From Ensifer sp. PDNC004 (GTDB taxonomy: Bacteria > Pseudomonadota > Alphaproteobacteria > Rhizobiales > Rhizobiaceae), in contig NZ_CP070352.1 in the NCBI RefSeq assembly GCF_016919405.1, positions 434,001-498,000 on the forward strand: a DNA stretch of 64,000 bases, written 5' to 3'. Position numbers and translations under genes: made by a program. Of this stretch, positions 50,755 through 60,243 are shown in pieces (position 1 is the stretch's first letter; every line of letters starts with the position of its first letter). The notes beneath the pieces were generated by a model. The model worked only from the letters and a program-made list of their open reading frames with translations, was not told where the DNA came from and searched no databases.

Positions 50755-51563
50755 CAGCGCTGCTCGACATCCAGGGTCTCGACATCCGCGCCGGCGACAA
50801 GCCGTTGGTGTCCGGCCTCTCTTTCGCCATTCGCCCCGGTGAACGCATCGGCCTGATCGGCGAATCGGGCTCCGGCAAGTCGATGACGGCAATGGCCGCG
50901 ACCGGCCTGTTGCCGCCGTCGATCACTGTCACCGGTTCGATCACTCTTGACGGGCAACAGGTTGTCGGCGCCACCGACCGGGTGATGAACCGGCTGCGCG
51001 GCGTCGCCGCAGCGGTCGTCTTCCAGGAGCCGTTGACCGCGCTCGATCCCCTGATGAAGATCGGCCGGCAGATCGCCGAACCCGTTCGCCGACGTCTGGA
51101 GCGAGACGGCGGCAAGGCAACGAAGGAAGCGGTTCAACGCGAAGTCCGCGACCTGATCGCCAAGGTGGCATTGCCTCAGCCCGACCGCATCATCAATTCC
51201 TACCCGCACGAAGTGTCCGGTGGCCAGCGCCAGCGCGTGGCCATCGCCATGGCGCTCGCCTGCCGCCCGAAGCTGCTGATTGCCGACGAACCGACGACGG
51301 CACTCGACGTCACGACGCAGGCCGAGATCTTGAAACTGCTGGACCGGCTGGTACGCGAGACCGGCATGGCGCTTCTGTTCATCAGCCACGACCTGCCGGT
51401 CGTCTCCCAGGTGGTCGAGCGTGTCATCGTGCTGAAAAACGGCATCGCTGTCGAAGAGGGCCTGGTCGGCTCGGTCTTCGGCACACCGCAGCACGACTAT
51501 ACCAAGACCCTGGTCGAGGCCGCCCGCCTCTTCGACGAAGCGCTGGGAGCAACCGGATCATGA
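50751..51563 (+). CDS. DppD-type ABC ATPase
   Basis: The 270-residue protein has Walker [17 protein letters not shown] (about 38), signature [16 protein letters not shown] and Walker [14 protein letters not shown]. The start at 50751 overlaps the preceding stop (ATGA). It is shorter than E. coli DppD (about 327) and lacks the C-terminal Cys-rich oligopeptide region, so it would not hold the 4Fe-4S cluster known in some DppD proteins. Confidence 0.93.
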   Translation: MTALLDIQGLDIRAGDKPLVSGLSFAIRPGERIGLIGESGSGKSMTAMAATGLLPPSITVTGSITLDGQQVVGATDRVMNRLRGVAAAVVFQEPLTALDPLMKIGRQIAEPVRRRLERDGGKATKEAVQREVRDLIAKVALPQPDRIINSYPHEVSGGQRQRVAIAMALACRPKLLIADEPTTALDVTTQAEILKLLDRLVRETGMALLFISHDLPVVSQVVERVIVLKNGIAVEEGLVGSVFGTPQHDYTKTLVEAARLFDEALGATGS

Positions 51564-52303
51564 TGCTCGATCTTCAAAACGTCAGCTTCGGCTATTCCCG
51601 CCAGCAGACCACCCTCGACAACGTCTCGATATCGGTGCGACCGGGAGTGAGCGTCGGTCTCGTCGGCGAATCCGGATCGGGCAAGACGACGCTGCTGCGA
51701 CTGATGCTCGGGCTCATTCGCCCGACGGGCGGCACCATTCGCTTCGGCGAGGAAGCCCTCGACACCGGCAGCAGCGCCTTCATGCAGCGCTACCGCCGCG
51801 CCGTGCAACCCGTTTTCCAGGATCCCTATTCCTCTCTCGACCCGCGCCAGCGGGTGATCGACATCATCGGCGAGCCGCTAAGGTCGCTGCGGATCCCGGG
51901 CGACCGGACGCAGGCGGTCACCGCGGCACTCGAAGCGGTCGGGCTTCCTGCCGATGCACTCCGCCGCTACCCGCACGAGTTTTCCGGCGGCCAGCGCCAG
52001 CGCATCGCCATTGCCCGCGCCATCGTCGCCCGCCCTCAGATCGTCCTTGCCGACGAGGCGGTCAGCGCGCTCGACCTTTCCACCCGCATCCGCATCGTCG
52101 AGCTGTTCAAGACACTCGCCGAAAAGTTGACGCTGGTTTTCGTCTCGCACGATCTCGGCGTCGTCGCGGCCCTCTGCGAAGAGATGGTCATTCTGGAGCG
52201 TGGCAAGGTGGTCGAAAGCGGCAAGACCCGCGACATTTTGGCCGCCCCGCAACATCCCTATACGCAGCGTCTGCTTGCCAGCATTCCGCGCATGCCCGCT
52301 TGA
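51560..52303 (+). CDS. DppF-type ABC ATPase
   Basis: The 247-residue protein has Walker A GESGSGKTTLLRLMLG (about 35), VFQDPYSSLDPRQRV, signature FSGGQRQRIAIARAIV and Walker B IVLADEAVSALDL. Its start overlaps the DppD-type stop; two consecutive ATGs at 51560 and 51563 are both usable. Like its partner it is short, lacking most of the C-terminal extension of DppF. It closes the five-gene operon. Confidence 0.93.
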   Translation: MMLDLQNVSFGYSRQQTTLDNVSISVRPGVSVGLVGESGSGKTTLLRLMLGLIRPTGGTIRFGEEALDTGSSAFMQRYRRAVQPVFQDPYSSLDPRQRVIDIIGEPLRSLRIPGDRTQAVTAALEAVGLPADALRRYPHEFSGGQRQRIAIARAIVARPQIVLADEAVSALDLSTRIRIVELFKTLAEKLTLVFVSHDLGVVAALCEEMVILERGKVVESGKTRDILAAPQHPYTQRLLASIPRMPA

Positions 52304-52496
52304 CAAGGGATTGGCGCGGATATTGCGTCTTTGGCCGAATCCACCTTTTTCCCCAAGGGCTTGATGATTCGCGCCCGCATTGATCCAGGACAACCGCTGA
52401 GACGCCCTGTTGAGCATAGTGCCGTCGGCCGCAGAATCCCTGCCGCCGAACGCCCTGACCGGCGATGTTCAACTTCTTCTGGGGGTCCGGAAAATC

Positions 52497-53204
52497 ATGC
52501 CTACTCGCGCCATTCTGCCATCTGCCGTCCTTTTCGCCGCGCTTGCGGCACCGCTCGCGCTCGCGACGGCGGCAGATCTCTCCGAGCCGGGCGCGGTCGC
52601 GGCACCGGAAATGCCACTGGCAAGCGAGCCCGGCCCTTGGATGATCCGTGGCCGCGCGCTCGCTGTCCTGCCTGACGACAAGGGCACGCTCTATCTCAAC
52701 GGCAGCGCACTCGACGGCGAAAAGGTCGGCGTCAGCAACTCCGTCGTGCCGGAGCTCGACATCACCTATTTCTTCACCGACAACATTGCGGCCGAACTGA
52801 TCCTCGGCACGACGCCACACACCGCGCGCGGCAGCGGTTCGATCGCCGGCCTCGGCGAGATCGGCAAGGCCTGGCTGCTGCCGCCCACGCTCACACTGCA
52901 GTATCACTTCAACGTCACCGACGAGATCAAGCCCTATGTCGGCGCCGGCGTGAACTACACGATGTTCTACAACGAGAAGCCCCGCGGCGATTTCTCCAGC
53001 TTCAATCTGAAAAACACCTTCGGCGTGGCGCTTCAGGCGGGCGTCGATATCAAGCTCGACGACCACTGGGGCCTGAACTTCGACGTGAAGAAGCTGTTCC
53101 TGGAGCCTGAGGTCAACGCCACACTGCCGGGCGCCGGCGCTGTCAGCGGCAAGGTCAAGCTCGATCCGTGGCTGATCGGCACCGGTATCAGCTACCGGTT
53201 CTGA
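52497..53204 (+). CDS. OmpW-family outer-membrane beta-barrel protein
   Basis: The 235-residue protein has a signal peptide (MPTRAILPSAVLFAALAAPL, cleavage near ATA-AD) and an eight-stranded OmpW barrel: WMIRGRALAVLPDDKGTLYL, LDITYFFTDNIAAELILGTT, LTLQYHFNVTDEIKPYVGAG and a final strand ending ISYRF with the C-terminal Phe required for outer-membrane insertion. It may pass small hydrophobic compounds. The ATG at 52497 follows GGGGTCCGGAAAATC; 193 bp separate it from the ABC operon. Confidence 0.92.
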   Translation: MPTRAILPSAVLFAALAAPLALATAADLSEPGAVAAPEMPLASEPGPWMIRGRALAVLPDDKGTLYLNGSALDGEKVGVSNSVVPELDITYFFTDNIAAELILGTTPHTARGSGSIAGLGEIGKAWLLPPTLTLQYHFNVTDEIKPYVGAGVNYTMFYNEKPRGDFSSFNLKNTFGVALQAGVDIKLDDHWGLNFDVKKLFLEPEVNATLPGAGAVSGKVKLDPWLIGTGISYRF

Positions 53205-53225
53205 CAGCCTCGAACGAAACGGCTG

Positions 53226-53249
53226 GCGGCGCCTATTCAAAGGCGCCGC
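53226..53249. terminator. hairpin between OmpW and CBS genes
   Basis: GCGGCGCCT (53226-53234), loop ATTCAA, AGGCGCCGC (53241-53249). The 9-bp stem lies between convergent genes, 21 bp after the OmpW stop. No long T tract, so termination efficiency is uncertain. Confidence 0.6.
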
Positions 53250-53266
53250 GAGCTGCAAAGCCGACG

Positions 53267-53686
53267 TTAGACGTGATGGGCCGTGACGGCCTTGGCGAGT
53301 TCGCCCGAGAGTTGCTGGCTGCCGGCATGGGAGACATCCCCCAGCGACAGCATACCGACCATGCGCTTGTCCTGGTCGATCACGGGCAAACGCCGCACCT
53401 GTTTCGCCTCCATCAGATGGACGGCATGTTCGATCGTCTCGTCCGTGCGGCAATAGACGATATCCCTCGTCATCACGTCCCGCGCCGTCATCGACGCCGG
53501 GTCCCGCCCGTTGGCAAAGGCGCGCAGCGCAATGTCGCGGTCCGTGACCATGCCGATCAGGCGGTCGTTTTCGCCGACCGGCAACGCGCCGATGTCCTCG
53601 TCGCGCATGATACGCGCGATTGTCTTCAGATCGGTTTCCGGAGAGATCCAGCGAGCGCCGGGATGCATGGCTTCCGATATTCTCAT
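53267..53686 (-). CDS. tandem CBS-domain protein
   Basis: The 139-residue protein is two CBS domains (about 8-60, DLKTIARIMRDEDIGALPVG, and about 72-125, TIEHAVHLMEAKQVRRLPVI), each ending in the usual G-M-V-T/S-x-x-D pattern. Such proteins bind adenine nucleotides as energy sensors. The ATG at 53686 is chosen from CACAGGAGGATGAG upstream. The target is unknown. Confidence 0.9.
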   Translation of the reverse strand: MRISEAMHPGARWISPETDLKTIARIMRDEDIGALPVGENDRLIGMVTDRDIALRAFANGRDPASMTARDVMTRDIVYCRTDETIEHAVHLMEAKQVRRLPVIDQDKRMVGMLSLGDVSHAGSQQLSGELAKAVTAHHV

Positions 53687-53768
53687 CTCATCCTCCTGTG
53701 CGTGAAAGCGGCGGAGCATAGGCCGACATCGTGGCCATTCATTGATCCAGCGAAACGCGGCGCTACCC

Positions 53769-55937
53769 CTATCGCAGTTCGAGGAGGAAATAGGTGGTCG
53801 GGCCGGAGGGCCCGTTGTTGGAGAGCCGGAAGGCGACATTGCCCGTGCCTTGCACCACCGGCGCATGCACGTTGCCGTCGAGGCCCACCGGCGAAACGCT
53901 CCAGTTCCCTGCGGTTCGCGCCAGCGTCAGATCGACATCGCCTTCACGCAGCCGAACCGGCAGCCGGCCAAAATCCTCGATCACCTTCTCCTCGGTATCG
54001 CGAAACGCCATGCCGGTGTTTTGCGCATCGGTCGCAAAGATCAGCAGCAGGCGCCGGCCGGTGGCGAGCCCTGCATTCGCATCGAGCGCCGAGATCGCAA
54101 CAAGCCCGTTGCCATCGGCCCGCTCGACCCTGAGCAGACCGAGATCGATCGGCTCCCGCAGCGTCGAGAAGGCGGCGGCCGCGGTCCTGTCGGTGACGAC
54201 GCGCAATTGGCCGGCAAGGCGGTTCAACAGGATTTCACCGGTACTGCTCTGGTAAATGCCGGTATCGATGCTGGTGCCGTTATCATCCGAAAGCGCACCG
54301 TCTTGGCGCAGGCTGTCGAGTATCCCTTCGCTGTCCTGCTGGCGCGGTTGCTTTACCGCAGGCACATCGCCGAGCCGGTTCGCCTCTTCAAGACCGACCC
54401 GCCCGACCAGCGCGAGGTCCGTCAGGCGCTCCGGTTCGCGCGCCTGCATGTCGTCGGAAAGATCCTCTTCTCCGCGCACCGCAAACGGGACGGTAACGGT
54501 TGAGGTCGCCACGTCGCCGCGGCGGTAGAGAAGCGCCGACAGCGTCTCGCCGGCGCGCGCGACGGGATCGAGCGCAATGGCGTAGGGCAGCATCGCCTTC
54601 TTGTGCGGGAACGGTTCGCCATAGGAAAGAACGATCGGGCCATGGCCGTGGCGGCAGAGCGCATCCCAGCCTTGCAGGGCCGCATAGGCCGGCATCGCCA
54701 GCCCGGCCTCGTAGCGGTAGCGGTTCCAGAAGAGGTGATCGTACTCGCTGACGAGGAACGGTCGGTCGAGCCAGCGCGTTGCCGCGATCATGCGGATGTA
54801 ATTCACCCCGTCGGCGATCGAACTGACCTGTGTGGTCTTGCTGCCGGGCGCATAGCCGCTGACCCAGTCGTGATAGGTGTTCATGGTCACGGCTTCGAGG
54901 CCGCGCCGGCTGAGCGACGCCTGAACCGTCGGCCAATTGTTGTAGTTGCTGATCAGGCCGCGGTAGCCGAGCCCGCGTAGCACCTCGCCCATGCGCGCGG
55001 TCGTCGCCGCTTCCGTCTCGGTAAAGAACGCCTGCAGATCGCGCAGCCGCGGGCCGGGAACGTAGCGGTCCGCCGGCAGCGCCACGGATCTCGCTTCGAT
55101 CGTCTCGTCTGGGCGCAGATCAGGCCACGCCTTGGCAAGCGCCGCGGTCGATCCGTAGCGTTTGGCCAGCCACGCGTTGAACGGCTTGGCAAGCTGCGGA
55201 TCATAGGGCGGCTTGCCCGGCCGATCGTGCACAACGGTGTCGAACTCCATGCCGTTCTCGTTGGCGAGAATGACGACCGCGAGCGCGTCGTCGCGGATCG
55301 GCGCCACGCCCGTATAGGGGTTTACGCGCCCGAGGATCGCCTCCTGCATGCGCTTCCAGTGATCGAACGCCCGCTCGTCGACAAACAGCTGGAGCTTGAG
55401 GTTGCCGCCATCGTCCCAGCGATCGTCAAAGCCGCCGTAAACGCCGCGCAGGGACGACAGGCCGTCCATCATCCAGTAGATGCCGTTACGCTTCAGCGCC
55501 GCCAGCAGATAGTGGATGCGGTCGAGCGTCTCGGGGTCGAAATCGAAGTCCCGGTCGCGACCGAACATCAGGCTGCCGTCGACGAAATGCAGCCGGGCGA
55601 GATTGTAGCCGCGCATCGCCAGTTGCCGGGCGTAACGATCGGCGGTTTCGTGATCGGGAAACCCGCCGGAGGCCGGGCTCCAGGCAAGCGACGCACAGAG
55701 CATGCGCTCCGGCTTGTCCGGTGACTTCGCGAAGGCAAGCCGTCCGCCGGCACCGGCGACCAGGCGGTGATCCGCATCGATCGTGCCGTTCGGCAGGAAA
55801 GAGGAAAAATCGAGAGGGCTGCCAGCCTCGAACTCAAGCGAGATTTCCCGCACGGGAAGCCACTGGTCCGATGCCTGCGCCGGCGAGCAGACGGCAGCAA
55901 GCGCCACGGCTGCCGCCGGCAGTGGCTGCCACCTCAT
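53769..55937 (-). CDS. secreted glycoside hydrolase, clan GH-A like
   Basis: The 722-residue protein has a signal peptide (about 1-23) and a TIM-barrel with an Asn-Glu pair in VVILANENGMEF (Glu227, likely acid/base) and a second Glu in FLVSEYDHLFWN (Glu398, likely nucleophile), the clan GH-A layout. MRGYNLARLHFVDGSLMF early in the barrel recalls GH5/GH2-type enzymes. A C-terminal beta domain (about 600-722) follows. The gene overlaps the GT2 gene (ATGA), so it is made with the polysaccharide machinery and may trim or release the polymer. Confidence 0.8.
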   Translation of the reverse strand: MRWQPLPAAAVALAAVCSPAQASDQWLPVREISLEFEAGSPLDFSSFLPNGTIDADHRLVAGAGGRLAFAKSPDKPERMLCASLAWSPASGGFPDHETADRYARQLAMRGYNLARLHFVDGSLMFGRDRDFDFDPETLDRIHYLLAALKRNGIYWMMDGLSSLRGVYGGFDDRWDDGGNLKLQLFVDERAFDHWKRMQEAILGRVNPYTGVAPIRDDALAVVILANENGMEFDTVVHDRPGKPPYDPQLAKPFNAWLAKRYGSTAALAKAWPDLRPDETIEARSVALPADRYVPGPRLRDLQAFFTETEAATTARMGEVLRGLGYRGLISNYNNWPTVQASLSRRGLEAVTMNTYHDWVSGYAPGSKTTQVSSIADGVNYIRMIAATRWLDRPFLVSEYDHLFWNRYRYEAGLAMPAYAALQGWDALCRHGHGPIVLSYGEPFPHKKAMLPYAIALDPVARAGETLSALLYRRGDVATSTVTVPFAVRGEEDLSDDMQAREPERLTDLALVGRVGLEEANRLGDVPAVKQPRQQDSEGILDSLRQDGALSDDNGTSIDTGIYQSSTGEILLNRLAGQLRVVTDRTAAAAFSTLREPIDLGLLRVERADGNGLVAISALDANAGLATGRRLLLIFATDAQNTGMAFRDTEEKVIEDFGRLPVRLREGDVDLTLARTAGNWSVSPVGLDGNVHAPVVQGTGNVAFRLSNNGPSGPTTYFLLELR

Positions 55938-56932
55938 GCCGGGGCTCCGAGCAGCTTGCTTTCGATCGGCGCGTCAGGCTTTCGCCGTGCCCGGAAGAAG
56001 CCGACCGGCAGCGCCGCCGCGTGGAAGAACCAGGCGACGACAGTGTAGAGCCCCATGCTGAAACCGCCCTTGCGCAGGCTCATCAGCCCGACGACGCCGG
56101 CAAGGATCGCAAGGACGATGCCGAGCGCAAGGAGTTTGTCGGGCACGAGCAGCAGGATCGCCAGCGACGCTGCCCACCAGAGATAGACCAGCGCCCAAAG
56201 CTTGAGCTCCGGCAGTTCCCGGACGAGCTGGAAGAAATAGGGCTGGCCGAGCGAGGCGCGCAGCAACTCCCCGATGCCGAACAGGTACTTGCTCTTCCAG
56301 CGGCGCACGAGCAGGCGGTAGGAATTGTCGGTGTGGCCGAAATGCTGGACGAAGCGCCGGTCAAGGCGATGCAGCTTGAAGCCGGCGCTTCTGAGCCGGA
56401 TACCGAGGTCGAACTCCTCATAGCCGTGCAGGTTGCGATCGGAGAGATAGCCGACTGCCTCGATCGCCGACCGACGATAGAGCCCGCCGCCGTTCATGCG
56501 GTCGATCGCGCCGATCCGGTTTTCCGGTGAATTACGGGTGACCCGCCGGGAAAATTCGAGGTTGGAGGTCAGCATCTCCTGCACATGGCCGGTAACACCA
56601 GCCACTGTGGGCTTGTCGGCGAGGAACGCTTCCGCCACTTCGAGGAAATCGTCGTCCAGCAACATGTCGCCGTCGAGCAGGCAGATATGTGTGTGGCGCG
56701 AATATTGGAAGCCGAGTTGCGGGCCGATGCCGCAGCTCGGAAGCGCCGGTGGGCTGATCTGGGCGATGACAACAGGATAGCGCGAGGCGATCTCCACCGT
56801 CCGGTCCCTGGAGCCGCTGTCGGCAACGATGACCTCGCCGCCCACGGTTTCGAGCGCCTTCAACGCGCTTTCAATGGTCGCAGCGATGCGCTTTTCTTCG
56901 TTCAGCGTCTTGATGATGACGGATACTGCCAC
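55934..56932 (-). CDS. family 2 glycosyltransferase, membrane-anchored
   Basis: The 332-residue protein has the GT2 start (SVIIKTLNEEKRIAATIESA), VIVADSGSRDRTVEIASRY and the metal-binding DGDMLLDDDF (about 90). NLHGYEEFDLGIRLRSAGFK carries a catalytic acidic pair, and two or more C-terminal membrane segments follow. The start is a GTG at 56932 with GGGGGATCGC upstream. It probably adds a sugar to the lipid-linked repeat unit; the donor is not deducible. Confidence 0.9.
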   Translation of the reverse strand: MAVSVIIKTLNEEKRIAATIESALKALETVGGEVIVADSGSRDRTVEIASRYPVVIAQISPPALPSCGIGPQLGFQYSRHTHICLLDGDMLLDDDFLEVAEAFLADKPTVAGVTGHVQEMLTSNLEFSRRVTRNSPENRIGAIDRMNGGGLYRRSAIEAVGYLSDRNLHGYEEFDLGIRLRSAGFKLHRLDRRFVQHFGHTDNSYRLLVRRWKSKYLFGIGELLRASLGQPYFFQLVRELPELKLWALVYLWWAASLAILLLVPDKLLALGIVLAILAGVVGLMSLRKGGFSMGLYTVVAWFFHAAALPVGFFRARRKPDAPIESKLLGAPA

Positions 56933-57009
56933 GCGATCCCCCAGTCTCGACGGAGCGCAGGCCTGCTCCGGTTGCCGCCGATCTTACCGGCGATATTTTG
57001 CGTTTTGGT

Positions 57010-57372
57010 TTACCGCCCCAGCAGCCGCAGCAGCGGCAAGCGAAAGCGATAGAGGAACCAGCCGCCAAAGACGCCACAGGCGCCGCCGAGAAGCTTGACC
57101 ATCACATCCGTCAGGCGTGCGTGGCGGTCAGCAGAAACCATCTGCAACAGTTCGAAGCCAATGGCGGTCGCAAAGACCAGAACCAGCACGAACGCCAGCC
57201 GCCGCGGATAGGCGATCGCAAACAGCAGGCCCAGCAGTCCGAAGGCCCCGAAACGTTCGAGATGGACCATGTGCCCGATGCGCGGCCGCAGGTCGAGCGG
57301 CGACATCGTCGAATAGGCGATCACGGCAAACAGGATCCATGCGAAAAGGCTGGCGGCGCGTTTGATAGTCAT
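57010..57372 (-). CDS. VanZ-like small membrane protein
   Basis: The 120-residue protein has four hydrophobic segments and the VanZ pattern TMSPLDLRP, HLERFGAFGLLGLLFAIAYP and FELLQMVSADRHARLTDVMV. Polysaccharide clusters often carry such proteins; the role is unclear. It lies 77 bp after the GT2 start on the same strand and 173 bp downstream of the GT4 gene, so it may have its own promoter. Confidence 0.85.
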   Translation of the reverse strand: MTIKRAASLFAWILFAVIAYSTMSPLDLRPRIGHMVHLERFGAFGLLGLLFAIAYPRRLAFVLVLVFATAIGFELLQMVSADRHARLTDVMVKLLGGACGVFGGWFLYRFRLPLLRLLGR

Positions 57373-57545
57373 TGTCGGCTTGTCTTCCAGGCGGCGTGCG
57401 AGGCACGGTAATCATCGAACGATCGGCGACGGCGCCTGCGCTTTCATCGCGTTGCGGGGGCGCGGTCGCATTCTTGAGGAGACCGGTGTGCGGTGAACGC
57501 ACGAGGCAGGCTCCGGCCGGCGACACGGCGGACGTGAACGTCCGG

Positions 57546-58838
57546 CTACTTCGCCAGCAACGCGCTATACACCGCCGCGGTCCTTTGCGCCACATTTGTC
57601 CAGCTATAGGCGGCTTCAGCGTGCGCGGCGCGCTCGCGCACGTCCTCGTCGCTGAGCGGGGCTGCGAGCTTGTCCACGATCCCGGACGCCAGCGCATCGA
57701 TGTCGCCCAACGGGAAATATTCGTCGGGTGCCAGCTCCAGTTCCTGATTGGCGACGATATCGCTTGCCAGAACCGGCAGCCCGTAGGCCATCGCCTCGAG
57801 CAGTGCAATCGGCATGCCCTCGTGGCTGGAAGGCAGCACGAAGAGGGCGGCATTGTCGAAGAGTTCCGCCAGCCTGTCGCCCGTCTGAAAGCCGGTGAGC
57901 ACGACACCCGGCACGTCGCGCGCAAGCGCCCTCACCTCCTTGGCATAGGGCGTCTCGAACTCTGCGCCGCCGGCAAGAACGAGCTTCGTATCGCTGAGGC
58001 CGCACTTGGCAAAAGCACGGATGAGATCGAGCTGCCGCTTTTCCGGGACCAGCCGGGCGGCGAGCAGGATATAGCGCCGCCGCTCCAGGCCGAACTCCGC
58101 GAGAATGCCGGCCTCTCCCGTCGGCGGGGTGACCTGGACGCCGTTCGGCACCAGCGTCATCGCAACATGGTGCCGGGCGTGCATCGTCTCGGCGATGTCC
58201 TTCGAGATCGCCACGCGTCCGTTCGAGAACCGCATGCCGAGGCGCTCGCCGAGCTTCAGCGTGCGCCTGGCGAACCCGCCCCACTTCTGCCGGTCATAGT
58301 CGTAGCCATGATGGGTCACAACGACCTTGAGACCGAGCAAGCGCGCAAGCGGCGTCATCAGCGCCGGGCCGATAGCATGAATGTGCAGGACATCCGGGCG
58401 CCGCCAGGCGGCGAGCCAGACCCCGAGGAAGGTATGGACGATCGCTTCCAGCGCCATACGGCGCGGAGCCCAGAGAGGAACGACGTCCACTCCGTTCCAG
58501 GCGTAAGCCTTGCGATCCTCCAGATAGCGGCGGCGTCCGACCACCTCGACGTCCCAGCCGTATCCGAGCAGCTTGCTCGCCAGCATTTCGACGTGTTTCT
58601 CGACGCCGCCCTGAACGTTGGGGATGCCGCGCAGGCCCAGCATCATCACGCGCTTGCGCTCACCGCGTGCGGCCAGCGCGCCGCTCTGAGCGGGGTGGCC
58701 GTGCTGTCGGCCAGCGCGTGCGGCGCTAGGCAGGGGTAGCCGGCCGGCGCCGTCCGACAGTCCGGTCTGTACCATCTCCTGCGCAATCACCGGCTGTTGC
58801 TGGCGATGACTTCGCGAAACATCAGACTTTCTGCTCAT
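57546..58838 (-). CDS. family 4 glycosyltransferase
   Basis: The 430-residue protein has the GT4 donor site SSHEGMPIALLEAMAYGLPV (E-x7-E) and LLAARLVPEKRQLDLIRAF, plus the acceptor domain pattern RGIPNVQGGVEKHVEMLASK. The first about 60 residues (Ser/Gln/Ala-rich) precede the catalytic fold and are longer than usual. It is one of two GT4 enzymes here and probably builds the repeat unit. A 6-7 bp stem, CGGACGT/ACGTCCG, lies just after the stop. Confidence 0.9.
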   Translation of the reverse strand: MSRKSDVSRSHRQQQPVIAQEMVQTGLSDGAGRLPLPSAARAGRQHGHPAQSGALAARGERKRVMMLGLRGIPNVQGGVEKHVEMLASKLLGYGWDVEVVGRRRYLEDRKAYAWNGVDVVPLWAPRRMALEAIVHTFLGVWLAAWRRPDVLHIHAIGPALMTPLARLLGLKVVVTHHGYDYDRQKWGGFARRTLKLGERLGMRFSNGRVAISKDIAETMHARHHVAMTLVPNGVQVTPPTGEAGILAEFGLERRRYILLAARLVPEKRQLDLIRAFAKCGLSDTKLVLAGGAEFETPYAKEVRALARDVPGVVLTGFQTGDRLAELFDNAALFVLPSSHEGMPIALLEAMAYGLPVLASDIVANQELELAPDEYFPLGDIDALASGIVDKLAAPLSDEDVRERAAHAEAAYSWTNVAQRTAAVYSALLAK

Positions 58839-58990
58839 GTGTCGCCTCGAAGGTTGCCCGTTCCGTTTACTAGGGCGATATACTTAATCACCGCCAAGAT
58901 ATTTCACTCACCCCTCATATAAATGACCGAAAACCATAGCGCGAGCCCAGGTTACTACAAATTGTATCGTAACGTTAATGGCGGACGCGC

Positions 58991-60235
58991 TCAGAGCGCG
59001 CCCAGCCTGGAATAGAGGTCGATCGTCCGTTGCCGATAGGCGGCGGCGGAGAACTCGTTTGCGATCCAGCGTCGGCCCGAAGCCCCCATCGCAGCGCGTT
59101 CGGCAGCCGGCAGACCGGCCATCGTCGACAGCATGCGGGCGAGATCGTCGGCGTCCCCCGAAATCGCGGTCATGCCGGTCTCGCCCACGCGGATCATTTC
59201 AGGAATGCCGCCGATCGAGGCCCCGATCACCGGCCGCCCTAACGCATAGGCTTCAAGCACGCTGATCGGCGCGTTCTCATACCATTCGGAAGGCAGAACC
59301 AGTGCCAGCGACTGCCCGATCAGTCGGTGCAGGGCCTCTCCGGAGAGATAGCCGGCAAAGGTCACATCGGCGCCGGTTTGCGCAACCAGCTGACGCAGCA
59401 TCGCTTCCTCGGGGCCGGTTCCGGCGATCACCAACCGTTGGCCCGATGCGGCCGCCGCGCGGATCAGCGTCGCCAACCCCTTCTCCGGGGCCAGCCGTCC
59501 GGCAAAGACGAAATAGTCGCCCTCGACCCAGTCGGCCGAATAGTCGTCGACATCGACGAAGTTCGGGATATGGACCATCTGTTCGCGCGGCCAGCCCCAT
59601 TCGACCAGCTTCTCGACGTAGAATTTGCTCGGTACGACGATGCGGTCCACCTTGTTGCGGTAGAGACCGAGCCCGCGGTGAACGACGGTTTCGGCGAGCA
59701 CGACGGCGCTCAGCGTCGTCTCCCCCTTGATGCAGCGATGCCGCAAGACGTTGTAGATATGCCCGCCGCGACAGTCCTCGCAGACGGCACCGTCACGCAG
59801 CATCTTGTAGGAAGGACAGGCAAGCTTCAGATCGTGAGCGGTCATGACGACCGGGATGCCGGCCGCCTTCAGCGTCGAGAAGATCGCCGGCGAAAGATGG
59901 TGGTAGACGTTGTGGGCATGGGCGACGGAGGGCCGGGCGCGCTCGATCAGCCGGCTGACGTTCTTCTGCGCTTCACGCGAGTAGATGACGCTTGCCGCCT
60001 GAACGACCTTGCGCAGAAGGTTGGTGCGCCGGCCATACTCGATCTCGGAGACGAAATAGTCGGACCATGGCGAGGCTTCGTTATCCTCGTGCTGCATGGC
60101 GAAGGGCACCACGTCCCAGCCGATATCCGAAAACATCTTCATATGGTCGAAAAAGACCGCCTCCGCGCCGCCGCGGCGATAGAAGTAGTTGTTGATGGCG
60201 AGCAGCCTGTTGCCGCCGTTCCCCTGCCCCGACAT
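58991..60235 (-). CDS. family 4 glycosyltransferase
   Basis: The 414-residue protein has an N-terminal LLAINNYFYRRGGAEAVFFD, the Cys-containing loop VCEDCRGGHIYNVLRHRC seen in some GT4 enzymes, DYFVFAGRLAPEKGLATLIR and the E-x7-E site ENAPISVLEAYALGRPVIG. The ATG at 60235 follows GTAGGAGGGCGC. It lies 8 bp after the deacetylase stop. The 152-bp gap before the next gene is AT-rich and probably promoter-bearing. Confidence 0.92.
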   Translation of the reverse strand: MSGQGNGGNRLLAINNYFYRRGGAEAVFFDHMKMFSDIGWDVVPFAMQHEDNEASPWSDYFVSEIEYGRRTNLLRKVVQAASVIYSREAQKNVSRLIERARPSVAHAHNVYHHLSPAIFSTLKAAGIPVVMTAHDLKLACPSYKMLRDGAVCEDCRGGHIYNVLRHRCIKGETTLSAVVLAETVVHRGLGLYRNKVDRIVVPSKFYVEKLVEWGWPREQMVHIPNFVDVDDYSADWVEGDYFVFAGRLAPEKGLATLIRAAAASGQRLVIAGTGPEEAMLRQLVAQTGADVTFAGYLSGEALHRLIGQSLALVLPSEWYENAPISVLEAYALGRPVIGASIGGIPEMIRVGETGMTAISGDADDLARMLSTMAGLPAAERAAMGASGRRWIANEFSAAAYRQRTIDLYSRLGAL

Positions 60236-60243
60236 GCGCCCTC